Source: Myxococcales bacterium (GTDB lineage: Bacteria > Myxococcota_A > Polyangia > Haliangiales > Haliangiaceae). From it: a stretch of 64,000 nucleotides of DNA. The stretch is from NCBI GenBank assembly GCA_016716835.1, contig JADJUW010000003.1:192370-256369 (forward strand), given 5' to 3'. Below are positions 52,075 through 61,213 of this stretch, piece after piece. Numbering within the stretch: position 1 is the stretch's first letter; every line of letters starts with the position of its first letter. A program made the position numbers and the translations under genes. The notes beneath the pieces were generated by a model. The model ran no database searches. It worked only from the letters and a program-made list of their open reading frames with translations, and was not told where the DNA came from.

Positions 52075-52075
52075 G

Positions 52076-53149
52076 CTAGTTGCCTCCTGTCGGGCTGATG
52101 CCTTGCGTCGCTGCCGCCGGTCTTGCGGCGATCAACCTAGCTTCCAGGCTGGCGTGCGTGTTGTCGCCGCCGTAGATCGTGCCGGCGGTCTGCGCGCGCA
52201 GACGTTCCTTTACGAGCGCATAGGTGCTGTCAGGCATGGCGACGTAGCCAACCTCGGCCGCAAGCGCGCCGGCATGCTCGATGTAATACGTACAGAAATT
52301 CATGACGTGAGGCGTCGCCAAGGCCTGGCGTGAAACGTAAATAAAAATCGGCCGTGCCAGCGGCGTGTAGCTGCCGTTGGCGATGGTCTCCACTGATGGC
52401 AAGACCGCGGCCTCCCCATTTTCTGCCTTGCCGTCATCGATCGCGATGAGCTTGAGCTTGTCTTGGTTTTCTTGATAATAGGCGTAGCCGAAGTAACCAA
52501 TCGCGTTGTCGTCCATGGTGACGGCCTGCACCAACTGGTTATCGTTTTCGCTCGCATTGTAATCGCCGCGGCTGGCACGCTCCTTGCCATTTACGGCATG
52601 CGTAAAATAGTCAAACGTGCCCGAGTCTGATCCGGCGCCAAAGAGCCGCAACGGCCGGTCGGGAAAGCCGGCGCGGATTTGGTTCCAGTTGGTAACCTTG
52701 CCTTGCGCCTCGGGCTCCCACATGGTCTTGAGCTCGGCGACGGTGATCTCGCTGAGCCAATCGTTTTTTAGGTTGGTCACGACCGCGAGACCATCGAACG
52801 CCACCGGCAGCTCGATGAATTCGATGCCCGCCTTATGGCAGTCTTCGATTTCACTTTTTTTGATCGGCCGCGAGGCGCCGGTGATTTGCAGATCGCCGCG
52901 GCAAAATTTCTTAAATCCTGCGCCGGTGCCCGAGCCCGCCACGGCGACGCGCGAGTTGGTGGCCTTCGAGAAGTCTTCAGCAACCGCCTGAGAGATCAAA
53001 AACACCGTGCTCGAGCCATCGATGCGAATCGCGCCCTGCTTGCGCTTGCTACAGCCGGCAACGAGCACCCCGCCTGCCACCACGGCCATCGCGATCACTG
53101 CTGTTAAGACGCGGCTAGCGGCGTACACAAGCGCCACACTAGGCCTCAT
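52076..53149 (-). CDS. pstS: Periplasmic phosphate-binding lipoprotein
   Basis: 357 residues from ATG 53149; a longer frame upstream is rejected since it would run through the promoter repeats. The lipoprotein signal ends GGVLVAGC (Cys33). Phosphate-binding signatures: IRIDGSSTVFLISQAVAEDF, GSGTGAGFKKFCRGDLQITG, ASRPIK and GAGSDSGTFDYFTHAV. Captures phosphate for the PstCAB channel. It directly follows phoR on the same strand, and the 76-base gap holds two sets of direct repeats likely bound by PhoB. Confidence 0.95.
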   Translation of the reverse strand: MRPSVALVYAASRVLTAVIAMAVVAGGVLVAGCSKRKQGAIRIDGSSTVFLISQAVAEDFSKATNSRVAVAGSGTGAGFKKFCRGDLQITGASRPIKKSEIEDCHKAGIEFIELPVAFDGLAVVTNLKNDWLSEITVAELKTMWEPEAQGKVTNWNQIRAGFPDRPLRLFGAGSDSGTFDYFTHAVNGKERASRGDYNASENDNQLVQAVTMDDNAIGYFGYAYYQENQDKLKLIAIDDGKAENGEAAVLPSVETIANGSYTPLARPIFIYVSRQALATPHVMNFCTYYIEHAGALAAEVGYVAMPDSTYALVKERLRAQTAGTIYGGDNTHASLEARLIAARPAAATQGISPTGGN

Positions 53150-53167
53150 TTGTGACAACCGTGTGGC

Positions 53168-53226
53168 AATTGTAAGTAATTGTAATATATGGCTTAAATA
53201 AGTATTTTGGCTGCCGTTTGGCTGCC
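53168..53226. promoter_or_regulatory. Candidate Pho-box direct repeats upstream of pstS
   Basis: TTGGCTGCC occurs at 53207-53215 and 53218-53226, an exact 11-base period as in PhoB-type binding sites; the second copy touches the phoR stop codon. Nearer to pstS, AATTGTAA repeats at 53168-53175 and 53178-53185 with a 10-base period inside an AT-rich stretch that could carry the -10 region. The E. coli consensus CTGTCAT is not present, so the assignment rests on spacing and position. Confidence 0.45.
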
Positions 53227-54572
53227 TACTTGGCCGCGTTTGCCGGCAGCTCGACGACAAAACGCGAGCCGCTCGGATCGTTGGGATGGACCTGTACGCC
53301 GCCGCCCATTGCCTCGCAAAGGTGCTTGACGATTGATAGGCCAAGGCCCGTGCCGCCTGCCTCGCGCGCGCGGCCGCCGTCGACGCGGTAAAATCGCTCG
53401 AAGATGCGTGCGCGGTGGTGCTCTAAGATGCCCGGTCCGTTGTCGGCGACCTCGATAATGCAGCGCGTTCCGGATTGTCTGGCCTTCACCGCGATGTGGC
53501 CGCCGACCTGCGTGTAGCGAATGGCGTTGTCGATGAGGTTCATCAGCACCTGCGTCGTCGCGAGGTGATCGGCGAAGCAGGCGGCGTCGGTGGCGATCTC
53601 AACTTGCAGGGTTTGCTGGCGTTCGGCGAGCTTGCCGGCGAGCAACGACTGAACTTCGGCTAGCAAGTCTGGCAGCACGAGCACTTCCGGTTGCAAGTGC
53701 AACTTGCCGGCCTCAATGCGCGCCAGATCGAGCAAATCGGAGAGCAGGTTACTAAGGCGCTCGGAATTGCGCAACAGACTGTCGACCAGCTTGCCCGCCA
53801 TCTCGGGGCGTTCGCTAATGACGTGCGACAAGGTCTCGCTTGTCGCGCGCAGAATGCTGACCGGCGTGCGCAGCTCATGCGACACGTTGGCGACGAAGTC
53901 GCGGCGAATCTGTTCGAGGTGCCTGACCTCGGATACGTCCTCGATCACGATGACGCCACCTTCCGACAAGCGCTGGTAGGTAACAAGCAAGCGTTGGCCG
54001 GGCGGGGTGGTTAGCTCACAGGTGCTGCCATCGACGGCGCGATCGATGAGCTCATGCAGGGCCGAGATGCGCACTTGCTCGATCAGCAGCGAGCCGCGGC
54101 CCATCTCAACGAGGCCGAGCAATTCGCTGGCGCGTCGGTTGCAAAATTCGACCCGGCGCTCGGGGGTGAGCGCGACCACGCCGTGTGCCAGCGACTCGAG
54201 AATGCGCATCGCGACATCGCGCTCGCTGCGGGCCGCGTCGCGGCGCTGCTCAGACTTGGCAAGGCGGCGGTCGAGCGTCGAGCGCAGGTCGTACATGCCC
54301 GAGTCATCTGAGGTGATCTCAAAGCGGCTCGGGATGGCGGCCGAGTTGCTAGCGCCTTCACTTGGCACGAGCAGCCGGCGTAGCGAGCGCTCGGTGGTGT
54401 AGACCGCCAGCCGCGTCAGGCTCCATGCGGCAACCGCCACCACCAACGCGGTGCCCAGCGCGCCCGCGAGCGTTACCGACACCTCGAACGCCACGAAGCC
54501 CGCAAGGGCCAGCGCGACCAAGAAGGCGGTGTTCATCGCCACGAGGGCGAGATGGAGACGAACCCTGCGCAT
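53226..54572 (-). CDS. phoR: Phosphate-sensing histidine kinase
   Basis: 448 residues. Two N-terminal membrane helices (LALVAMNTAFLVALALAGFV, AGALGTALVVAVAAWSL), a linker, a PAS domain (LESLAHGVVALTPERRVEFC) with EDVSEVRHLEQIRRDF, then HisKA (FVANVSHELRTPVSILRATS, His232) and HATPase_c (LMNLIDNAIRYTQ; VADNGPGILEHHRARIFERF; GGTGLGLSIVKHLCEAMGG). This is the PhoR layout, and pst genes follow directly. phoB lies 0.8 kb upstream, separated by a DUF1801 gene and a gene fragment. Confidence 0.92.
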   Translation of the reverse strand: MRRVRLHLALVAMNTAFLVALALAGFVAFEVSVTLAGALGTALVVAVAAWSLTRLAVYTTERSLRRLLVPSEGASNSAAIPSRFEITSDDSGMYDLRSTLDRRLAKSEQRRDAARSERDVAMRILESLAHGVVALTPERRVEFCNRRASELLGLVEMGRGSLLIEQVRISALHELIDRAVDGSTCELTTPPGQRLLVTYQRLSEGGVIVIEDVSEVRHLEQIRRDFVANVSHELRTPVSILRATSETLSHVISERPEMAGKLVDSLLRNSERLSNLLSDLLDLARIEAGKLHLQPEVLVLPDLLAEVQSLLAGKLAERQQTLQVEIATDAACFADHLATTQVLMNLIDNAIRYTQVGGHIAVKARQSGTRCIIEVADNGPGILEHHRARIFERFYRVDGGRAREAGGTGLGLSIVKHLCEAMGGGVQVHPNDPSGSRFVVELPANAAK

Positions 54573-54616
54573 GCGCCAACCTAGCGCAAGGCGGCAATTT
54601 TTCCTAGGGTGGGTTC

Positions 54617-54790
54617 ATGTTGCTTGGCGTGTATGAGGTGCGCGCGCCGCTAAAGATCGTACCGCTGTGGCTGCTCGCCACCCTCGACGTCCACGAGGTT
54701 TACCGGCCGCTTGGCTTTGCCGAGACCGAACCAGGTCGCTTCATGGCGATGCGCCCGAGCCCAACGAGATGGCAAGCAGCGCCGAGCTGA
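54617..54790 (+). pseudogene. C-terminal remnant of a GNAT acetyltransferase
   Basis: 57 codons on the plus strand. The segment WLLATLDVHEVYRPLGFAET followed by EPGRFMAMRPSP matches the end of GNAT N-acetyltransferases (the T-x-D-A-H-x-L-Y-x-x-F-G-F motif that closes the fold), but the acetyl-CoA-binding core is missing. It sits between phoR (divergent) and the DUF1801 gene (convergent), where phoB and phoR would normally be adjacent. Best read as debris from an insertion; a tiny expressed peptide is less likely. Confidence 0.55.
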
Positions 54791-54810
54791 GACCTTGGGC
54801 TACAGCCAGC

Positions 54811-55299
54811 CTACGCGCCAGCCGCGGGTTTCGATTTGTTCTTTCCCTTGCCCATGGCGTTACGCGTGGCCTGATAGCCAGTTGCGTATTTCTCGAGTGG
54901 GAGTCGAGCGATGGTGCCTTCCACCACATCCAGCGCCAGGTCCGTCACCGTCTTGAAACGAAGGCAACCCACGCCCATGTCCAGCTTCTTGCCGCTCTTT
55001 TTGTACTGGGTGTTGAACCAATCCAACAACGCTGGCTGGCCGTAGAAGCAAATCATGTGCAGCGCCATGTACGATTTCTTTGAGGCCAGACTAATGAGCG
55101 GCAGGGGCTGCTTGGGATTTCCCCCGTAGCCAGCGGGGTATTTGGACAGCGGGACGAACCAGCTGATCATGCCGAACTGAATTCCCTCCTTGTATCCTGG
55201 CGGAAGGGCGCGGTTAATTCCTCGCCGCACGGATTGCAATGCGTCCCGCCGCTCCGTGGGGAGCGCGGCAAGATACTCCGTGACAGTGGATGCCGACAT
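54811..55299 (-). CDS. DUF1801 domain protein
   Basis: 162 residues from ATG 55299. The DUF1801 pattern is visible: TVTEYLAALPTERRDALQSV, INRALPPGYKEGIQFGMISW, PLPLISLASKKSYMALHMIC, then LDMGVGCLRFKTVTDLALDV and a Lys-rich tail. These small soluble proteins (YdhG-like fold) have no firm function. It lies between phoB and phoR on the same strand, with GC somewhat lower than the Pho genes, suggesting a later insertion into a phoBR operon. Confidence 0.8.
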   Translation of the reverse strand: MSASTVTEYLAALPTERRDALQSVRRGINRALPPGYKEGIQFGMISWFVPLSKYPAGYGGNPKQPLPLISLASKKSYMALHMICFYGQPALLDWFNTQYKKSGKKLDMGVGCLRFKTVTDLALDVVEGTIARLPLEKYATGYQATRNAMGKGKNKSKPAAGA

Positions 55300-55399
55300 G
55301 ACGGCAAATCTACACGATGACCTTGGTCGCAGCAATCGGATGATCGGCCCTGCGTCTCAACCACAGGAACCGATCGAAACCGTCACGGCTTCGACGTGC

Positions 55400-56089
<690 letters not shown>

Positions 56090-56269
56090 AGAAAGCTCGC
56101 GTAGCGGGTGCGCCGAGGGTTGCGCCGACGTTGAGGTCGCGGGCGGTTGTTGAGCGTTGGCATACCACATATGAGACAGCCTTTCGCACCCATGTGACGG
56201 CCGCGTGACGACACCGTGGCCGCCCGGCAACGAGTTGCGGCGAGCGCACAACTCGCGGCGAATAATAGG

Positions 56270-57382
56270 CTAATTGGCGATCGACATGGCGCCGGTGGGT
56301 GCGGCCGCATCGACGGTCCCGGGACGCTTGGCAAAGGCCGCGAGCTGACGGGCATGCGCCTTGAGCGCGGCCCACACCGATGGATAGACGTAATAGGGCA
56401 CGCCGTATTCGCGGCAGGTCTGCTCGACGACGCCGGTGATGGCGCCATAGCGGACGTGAGAAATCTTGGTGAAGAGGTGATGCTCGATCTGGCGGTTGAG
56501 GCCGCCGGTGTACCAATGCACGAACGGGTTGCGGGGCGCGAAATTCGCCGTCGTCTTGCATTGGTGAATCGCCCACTCATCCTGCACGTTGCCGGTGGCG
56601 GCGTCGGGGGTTGGGAATGCGACGTGGTCGACGACGTGGGCGAGCTGAAACACGATGGCCATCACCAGGCCGACAAAGCCGAGCACGCCGACGTAGCCGA
56701 GCACCACCACCCACCAGGCGTGGAACATCATGGGCAACACCAAGCCGAGCGTAAAAAACAGCGCCTTAAAGGTAAGAAAAATGATCCAATTGCCGGCGCC
56801 AAACGCGCCAATCTTGTGCGACTTGATGCGGCCCGATACTAGATTCTTAATGTCGTTGCCGGCCCAAATGAGCGCAAGCAGACAGTACGAAAACCACGCG
56901 TAGATGTGCTGAAAGCGATGCCACGGGCGCCACGGCTGATCTGGATGCAGGCGCAGCACGCCGCCGGTTTCGAGATCGTCGTCATGCGCGTCGAGGTTGG
57001 TATAGGTGTGGTGCAGCACGCCGTGCTTGATGGTCCACATGGTTTGGTTGCCGCCGACTAGATCGAGGCCGCGGCCGGCCAGGCGGTTGAGCCACTTCTT
57101 GTCTGAAAACGCGAAGTGGCCGCCGTCGTGCATGATGCAAAAGCCGACAAGGATGATCGAGTTGGCGAGGACAAAGCCCGATAGCAACGCCTGCCACCAT
57201 GTGTGGGCCCAAAAAACCAGACCAATATAAGACGTCGCTAGCATCGCCAAGATAACGAGCGCTTTAAAGATGATGCGCGCGCCGCCATGTTGTGGAAGCC
57301 CACGTGCCGCTAGCGCGGCCTGCGCGCGATGCTTAAGTTCGGCAAAAAACGGCCCTTTGGGCGCAAAATGAATGTGTTGCAC
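56270..57382 (-). CDS. Membrane fatty acid desaturase
   Basis: 370 residues with about four membrane spans and the three histidine clusters of acyl-lipid/acyl-CoA desaturases: HDGGH (85-89), HHTYTN (from 124, with His120 before it) and QIEHHLF (near 297). The QIEHH form marks the front-end/linoleoyl-CoA-type group (delta-5/6-like). No cytochrome b5 domain is fused, so electrons must come from a separate ferredoxin or b5. Myxobacteria use such enzymes for membrane unsaturation and polyunsaturated lipids. It stands alone between phoB and a divergent end region. Confidence 0.9.
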   Translation of the reverse strand: MQHIHFAPKGPFFAELKHRAQAALAARGLPQHGGARIIFKALVILAMLATSYIGLVFWAHTWWQALLSGFVLANSIILVGFCIMHDGGHFAFSDKKWLNRLAGRGLDLVGGNQTMWTIKHGVLHHTYTNLDAHDDDLETGGVLRLHPDQPWRPWHRFQHIYAWFSYCLLALIWAGNDIKNLVSGRIKSHKIGAFGAGNWIIFLTFKALFFTLGLVLPMMFHAWWVVVLGYVGVLGFVGLVMAIVFQLAHVVDHVAFPTPDAATGNVQDEWAIHQCKTTANFAPRNPFVHWYTGGLNRQIEHHLFTKISHVRYGAITGVVEQTCREYGVPYYVYPSVWAALKAHARQLAAFAKRPGTVDAAAPTGAMSIAN

Positions 57383-57511
57383 GGTAGGTCCTCTCAGCGC
57401 GCGGACTCTAACCTATGGCCACGCATGGGCGCAGGGCTTATTTGAGCAATTGTCGGACATGCTGCGGCGACACATCGCCGCACGCGCATAAACGCCTGAA
57501 ATCTGGCGCCT

Positions 57512-59272
57512 TCAAACCTCGAGCGTGGCCTCGACCCAACCGGTGCGAAGGCCACCTGCGCGTATGCGCACCTTGGTTTTGCCCGCAGCGCCTGCCCCGC
57601 GCAGCCAGACCGCGACGCGGGTTTGTGTGGCGTTGCCCTCGCTCTGCATATAGGCCGGCAGGTTCGCCGCGCCGTCGAGCCCATGTCCCCAGCCGGCGAG
57701 ATGTCCGATCACTTGGTGCGCTGCGCCCGGGTCCACCAGGGTGCCGTGGGTGACCGAGAAATCTACGGCAAGCGGCTGCGCGATATCGAGCGCCTTGGCG
57801 CCGTGGAGCACGTGCGTGGGTAGATAGCCGAGGTTGCGCACGATGCAGGTCACGCGCACCAACTCGCCAGTGCGCTCGATGGGACCGGGCGAGAGTTGAA
57901 GCGTTGGCGTCAGGGCGGCCGCGTGCAGCAGCATTGTGAAGTGTTGTCCGCACATCTCGGTAAGCTGCGCCGGCGGTGGATTCCACACCGTGTGGCGCGG
58001 ATCGATACCGCCGACCTCGACGGCGCCGAGCTGCGGATGCTGGCAGGCGCGCCACGCGGGAAACGCACGGCCCCCGTTGTGTTCGCGATCCCAGCGATAG
58101 AGCGCGATCACCTCGGCGCGCGTCATCTGCTCGTAGTATTCGACGAAGCGCTTGGGCCGCTTCATGCCCAGGCGCGCGAAGAGGTCCCACAACTCGATGG
58201 CAAACGCGTAGGCGCCGCGGGTCTCAAAGGCGAAGTCGCTTAGATCGCCATGCAGCGGCTTGTCTGGCTCATATAAGAATTCGTCGTAACCCGACACCAT
58301 GGGGTATTTGGTGAACTCCTCTGCCCACGCGCCGAGCTGGCGAAACACCGCGAGGTCGCTTTGATTGAGCTTGCTATCGGGGCCATCACCGAGCGGACGA
58401 ATGAAGACGCCGCCAAAGCAGTGGAAGTTAAACCACATGAAAATCTCTGGGTGCGCGACGGCGAATTCAACCACGGCGCGGCTCTCGGGTTCGCTGGTGG
58501 CAAAGGCGCCGGCACCGACCTGGCGGTGATGCGGCACCCAGCCGGCGGGAAAATTGCGATTCAGATCGATCGGATTGTCGTCCATGAAGGTGAACGCCGG
58601 CACGCTGTGGCCGTCAAAGTGCTCGATGATGCCTTCGGGATAGAGCTTGTAGTATGGGCCTGGATCGGCAATGCCGCGCTGGACCAACAGGCCAGGGCAG
58701 CCTGGCGCCTCGACAAAATCGCCGGCCGGATCAAGGATCCGCATCGCCAGCGCCAGGCCATCGCCATCGAGGTCTTGATAGAGCCAACGCGGCGGCGTGT
58801 GCGCGGCGCGAGGATCGCGCGGCAGCGAGCGCACGAAGCGTCCGGTCTTGAGCACCGCCTCGGCGCCATCAGGCGACATGCGCGGCAAGATATAATAGAG
58901 GGGCGCGCTCGCCGCGGCGATGACGGTGGGCGGCACGCTGGCGGTTGCCGCCTCGCCGCCACCCGCGATGCCGCCGCCGTCGAGCATGGTCGCCAGCCGC
59001 GCCGCCAGCGCCAGCGCGACGCTCGAGCCCGCGAGCTCGCACGCGTGCATGTTGCCATCGATCCACACCGAAGGCCTCCTGCGCTCGGGGTCGACGCCGA
59101 CGGTGAGCAGCCACAGCTCGCGACCCTGTGGCGAGATGCCGATGCTATGCACGCGCACCACGCGCGGATGAGTCTCCGCGAGGTGCTTCACATACGCCGT
59201 CAGCGCGGCGTAATCGAGGTAGTCGGTGCTGGGGTCGGGAGGCGAGGCGGGAGACTGGGTAGGCGTGCTCAT
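57512..59272 (-). CDS. M14-family zinc carboxypeptidase
   Basis: 586 residues from ATG 59272, which overlaps the upstream protease stop (ATGA). Zinc ligands GNMHACE (His76, Glu79) and FNFHCFGG (about 280), with the catalytic Glu in FAIELWDL (about 357), fit M14. Substrate-binding DLNRNFP is also present (NPIDLNRNFPAGW). A C-terminal beta domain of about 150 residues follows (QLSPGPIERTGELVRVTCIV). No signal peptide is visible on this start, odd for a gene coupled to a secreted protease; it may act in the cytoplasm or leave by another route. Confidence 0.85.
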   Translation of the reverse strand: MSTPTQSPASPPDPSTDYLDYAALTAYVKHLAETHPRVVRVHSIGISPQGRELWLLTVGVDPERRRPSVWIDGNMHACELAGSSVALALAARLATMLDGGGIAGGGEAATASVPPTVIAAASAPLYYILPRMSPDGAEAVLKTGRFVRSLPRDPRAAHTPPRWLYQDLDGDGLALAMRILDPAGDFVEAPGCPGLLVQRGIADPGPYYKLYPEGIIEHFDGHSVPAFTFMDDNPIDLNRNFPAGWVPHHRQVGAGAFATSEPESRAVVEFAVAHPEIFMWFNFHCFGGVFIRPLGDGPDSKLNQSDLAVFRQLGAWAEEFTKYPMVSGYDEFLYEPDKPLHGDLSDFAFETRGAYAFAIELWDLFARLGMKRPKRFVEYYEQMTRAEVIALYRWDREHNGGRAFPAWRACQHPQLGAVEVGGIDPRHTVWNPPPAQLTEMCGQHFTMLLHAAALTPTLQLSPGPIERTGELVRVTCIVRNLGYLPTHVLHGAKALDIAQPLAVDFSVTHGTLVDPGAAHQVIGHLAGWGHGLDGAANLPAYMQSEGNATQTRVAVWLRGAGAAGKTKVRIRAGGLRTGWVEATLEV

Positions 59273-60420
59273 GCGGCTTGGCGCGCAGCGTATCGCCGGC
59301 GCCGCCCAATAGCTATGCACGCCAGGGCCATGATGATCAAACCACTTGTGTTTGTCGCGCCTGGCGTTGACGACGCGCGGCAACCTGCCGCTTGGGCCTC
59401 GTCGTCGCCGGGGCCGCCGATGAGCAAGTTTGCGATTGGCTGGCACGCGGCGGCGTCGCAGGCATAGCCCTCGCCGCATTGGTTGTCGGCGGCGCAGGCG
59501 GCGTTCGGCCCCGCGGTGCAATCAATATCTTTGTCGCCGCAGACGTCGTCGCAAACGCCGTCGGCGGCGCATAGAAATGCCTCGCCCAGCGTTTCGCTGA
59601 TAAACGGCAACTCGGCCGCGAGCTTGGTGTCGGCGCCAATGCCGATGCAGGTGCCGCCGCTGCTGCCCCATGAATGAACGCCGACAACGGCGAGCACGCC
59701 GGCCTCGCTGGCCTCATATAGCGGGCTGCCGCTATCACCGGCGCAGGCGCCTGTGCCATCGGCGCGATCGAAACAGATGAATCGGTCGTTGGGCGTGCCG
59801 TGCGGCGCGCAATCGATGCTGGCATCTTGCGTGGCGTGCAGCCGACCCGTGTTGCCGCTCGCCTCATCGTAGATGCCATAGCCGACGAGCGTGAAGTCAG
59901 CGGCGCCGATCGCTCCAACGCCCTGTCGGCTTACGTGCGCGACGCGGCGATCGGTGATGGGCTGCGCGAGGCGAATGATCGCGACGTCGTGGTAGCCATT
60001 TTGCTCGGGGTCTTGCGCCAGCGCCATGTAGTTCGGATGGATGGTGATATCGGCAACCTTGATGGTGGTAACTGGATCGAACATCGATAGGGTGTCGAGG
60101 TAGACCACGGTATCGGCGATGAGGCGTTGCCGCGCGGCGTCGTCAACGTGCGAAACGCAATGCGCGGCGGTGAGGACCGCGTCGGGTGCGATGAGGGTGC
60201 CGGTGCAGATGGTGCGATCGCCTTGGTCGAAGATGGCGACGACGGCGGGATAGTCGCCTATCTTGGCCGATAGGCCGCCTATGATGGCGGCCTGGCTTGC
60301 CTCTGTGGCGGGCGGCTGCTCAACGCAGGCGGCCGTTGCGATCAGCGAGCTTAGGCACGTCGCCACCAGCGCCGAGTGCTGTTTGTGCCGAGTGATGTTG
60401 TTTGCCGCGCCCCGTGCCAT
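59269..60420 (-). CDS. Secreted trypsin-like serine protease with MYXO-CTERM-like tail
   Basis: 383 residues. A signal peptide with a possible lipobox (ATCLSSLIATAAC) leads to a chymotrypsin fold starting IIGGLSAKIGDYPAVVAIFD. Catalytic triad: His87 in LTAAHC, Asp145 in HDVAIIRL, Ser230 in GDSGSPL. A Cys/Asp-rich linker follows (CDDVCGDKDIDC, CGEGYACDAAAC). The end has a Cys (AAGCRAS), a hydrophobic helix (SGLIIMALACIAIG) and RRRRYAARQAA, the MYXO-CTERM layout for anchoring and sorting. Its stop overlaps the M14 peptidase start, suggesting joint peptide degradation. Confidence 0.9.
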   Translation of the reverse strand: MARGAANNITRHKQHSALVATCLSSLIATAACVEQPPATEASQAAIIGGLSAKIGDYPAVVAIFDQGDRTICTGTLIAPDAVLTAAHCVSHVDDAARQRLIADTVVYLDTLSMFDPVTTIKVADITIHPNYMALAQDPEQNGYHDVAIIRLAQPITDRRVAHVSRQGVGAIGAADFTLVGYGIYDEASGNTGRLHATQDASIDCAPHGTPNDRFICFDRADGTGACAGDSGSPLYEASEAGVLAVVGVHSWGSSGGTCIGIGADTKLAAELPFISETLGEAFLCAADGVCDDVCGDKDIDCTAGPNAACAADNQCGEGYACDAAACQPIANLLIGGPGDDEAQAAGCRASSTPGATNTSGLIIMALACIAIGRRRRYAARQAA

Positions 60421-60448
60421 GGAGGACTACTAAGCAAAGTCTGCGCCA

Positions 60449-60473
60449 CGCTAACTGATTGAAATGGTTAGCG
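60449..60473. promoter_or_regulatory. Inverted repeat upstream of the S1 protease
   Basis: CGCTAAC (60449-60455) and GTTAGCG (60467-60473) form a perfect 7-base inverted repeat with an 11-base centre, 29 bases upstream of the protease start. The size fits a dimeric repressor site near the promoter. The rest of 60421-60581 shows nothing else I can support. Confidence 0.35.
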
Positions 60474-60581
60474 CTGTTCAGTCTTAGCGGTATGTCAACT
60501 AGCCGCACCTGAGCGATATTGCGGCCGGTTTGTGGGGCCTGATGGCCTCGGCATCGGGCGCCGCGACTATGATGGACCGGC

Positions 60582-61154
60582 ATGCAAACGCGCGGCAAAC
60601 GTGGCAATGCCGGTACGTCATCATCGCCCGTTGCGAGCGTTGTAGCGTCGGCGAAGGGCCGGCTGCAGGCAATTGGCTATTGGTACGACGAGCGCGCGCC
60701 GAGTGCGTACCCGCGGCCGCAGCTCCTAGTTGGCAAATGGGCCGCGCGCGATCGCCGCGCGGTGCTGGCCTATTTGCGCGCCGGCGCGGTGTTTGAAACC
60801 TATCGCGCCCATTCGCACTGTCGTTTTAACTGCGGCACCCCCATGCGCGACATGGGCCGCCGCGATCTGGCCGATGCGCGCTACGTGTGGCCCGAGGGCT
60901 TGGCTCACTATGTCGAGGCGCATGGCGTGTTGCTGCCCCCGACGTTTGTGCGCCACGTGCTGGCGGCGGTCGCTGCCAAATCGCTGCCCCCATCGACGTT
61001 GTGGCATCGCCGCGCCCGCGAGGGCCTGGTCGACGACGCCGCGTGGATCGCGTGGGGTATGCGCCAGGGCGCCGGCGAGGCGCAAGCCGCTCCAGCGTGG
61101 TTGACGCCCGCCTTAGCCAAGGCGCTGCGCGCCGAGCTGCGCAAGCGAACGTAA
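60582..61154 (+). CDS. Conserved hypothetical protein
   Basis: 190 residues, no signal or membrane span. The middle (VFETYRAHSHCRFNCGTPMR, DMGRRDLADARYVWPEGLAH, YVEAHGVLLPPTFVRHVLAA) looks like an uncharacterised bacterial family with a conserved HCRFxCG and WPEGLAHYVEAHGV; the Cys/His spacing could bind metal. The first ~25 residues are low complexity, so translation may start later. Its stop lies inside the terminator of the convergent barrel gene. I cannot assign a function. Confidence 0.65.
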   Translation: MQTRGKRGNAGTSSSPVASVVASAKGRLQAIGYWYDERAPSAYPRPQLLVGKWAARDRRAVLAYLRAGAVFETYRAHSHCRFNCGTPMRDMGRRDLADARYVWPEGLAHYVEAHGVLLPPTFVRHVLAAVAAKSLPPSTLWHRRAREGLVDDAAWIAWGMRQGAGEAQAAPAWLTPALAKALRAELRKRT

Positions 61155-61195
61155 AAAAAAACGCACCGGGCGCGAAGGTCGCGGCCGATGCGTTT
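61153..61195 (-). terminator. Rho-independent terminator of the outer-membrane barrel gene
   Basis: Read on the minus strand, AAACGCA (61189-61195) pairs with TGCGTTT (61159-61165), with an inner stem CGCGA/TCGCG (61171-61182), then nine T down to 61153. This is the strongest intrinsic terminator in the window, 19 bases after the barrel gene's stop at 61214. The T run covers the stop codon of the convergent gene (61152-61154). Confidence 0.85.
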
Positions 61196-61213
61196 GCTGC
61201 CTAAGCCTGTCGA

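Noticed and set aside
58361..59467. 368-codon plus-strand frame
   Set aside because: Antisense of the M14 peptidase, whose zinc motifs are intact. Arg/His-rich shadow.
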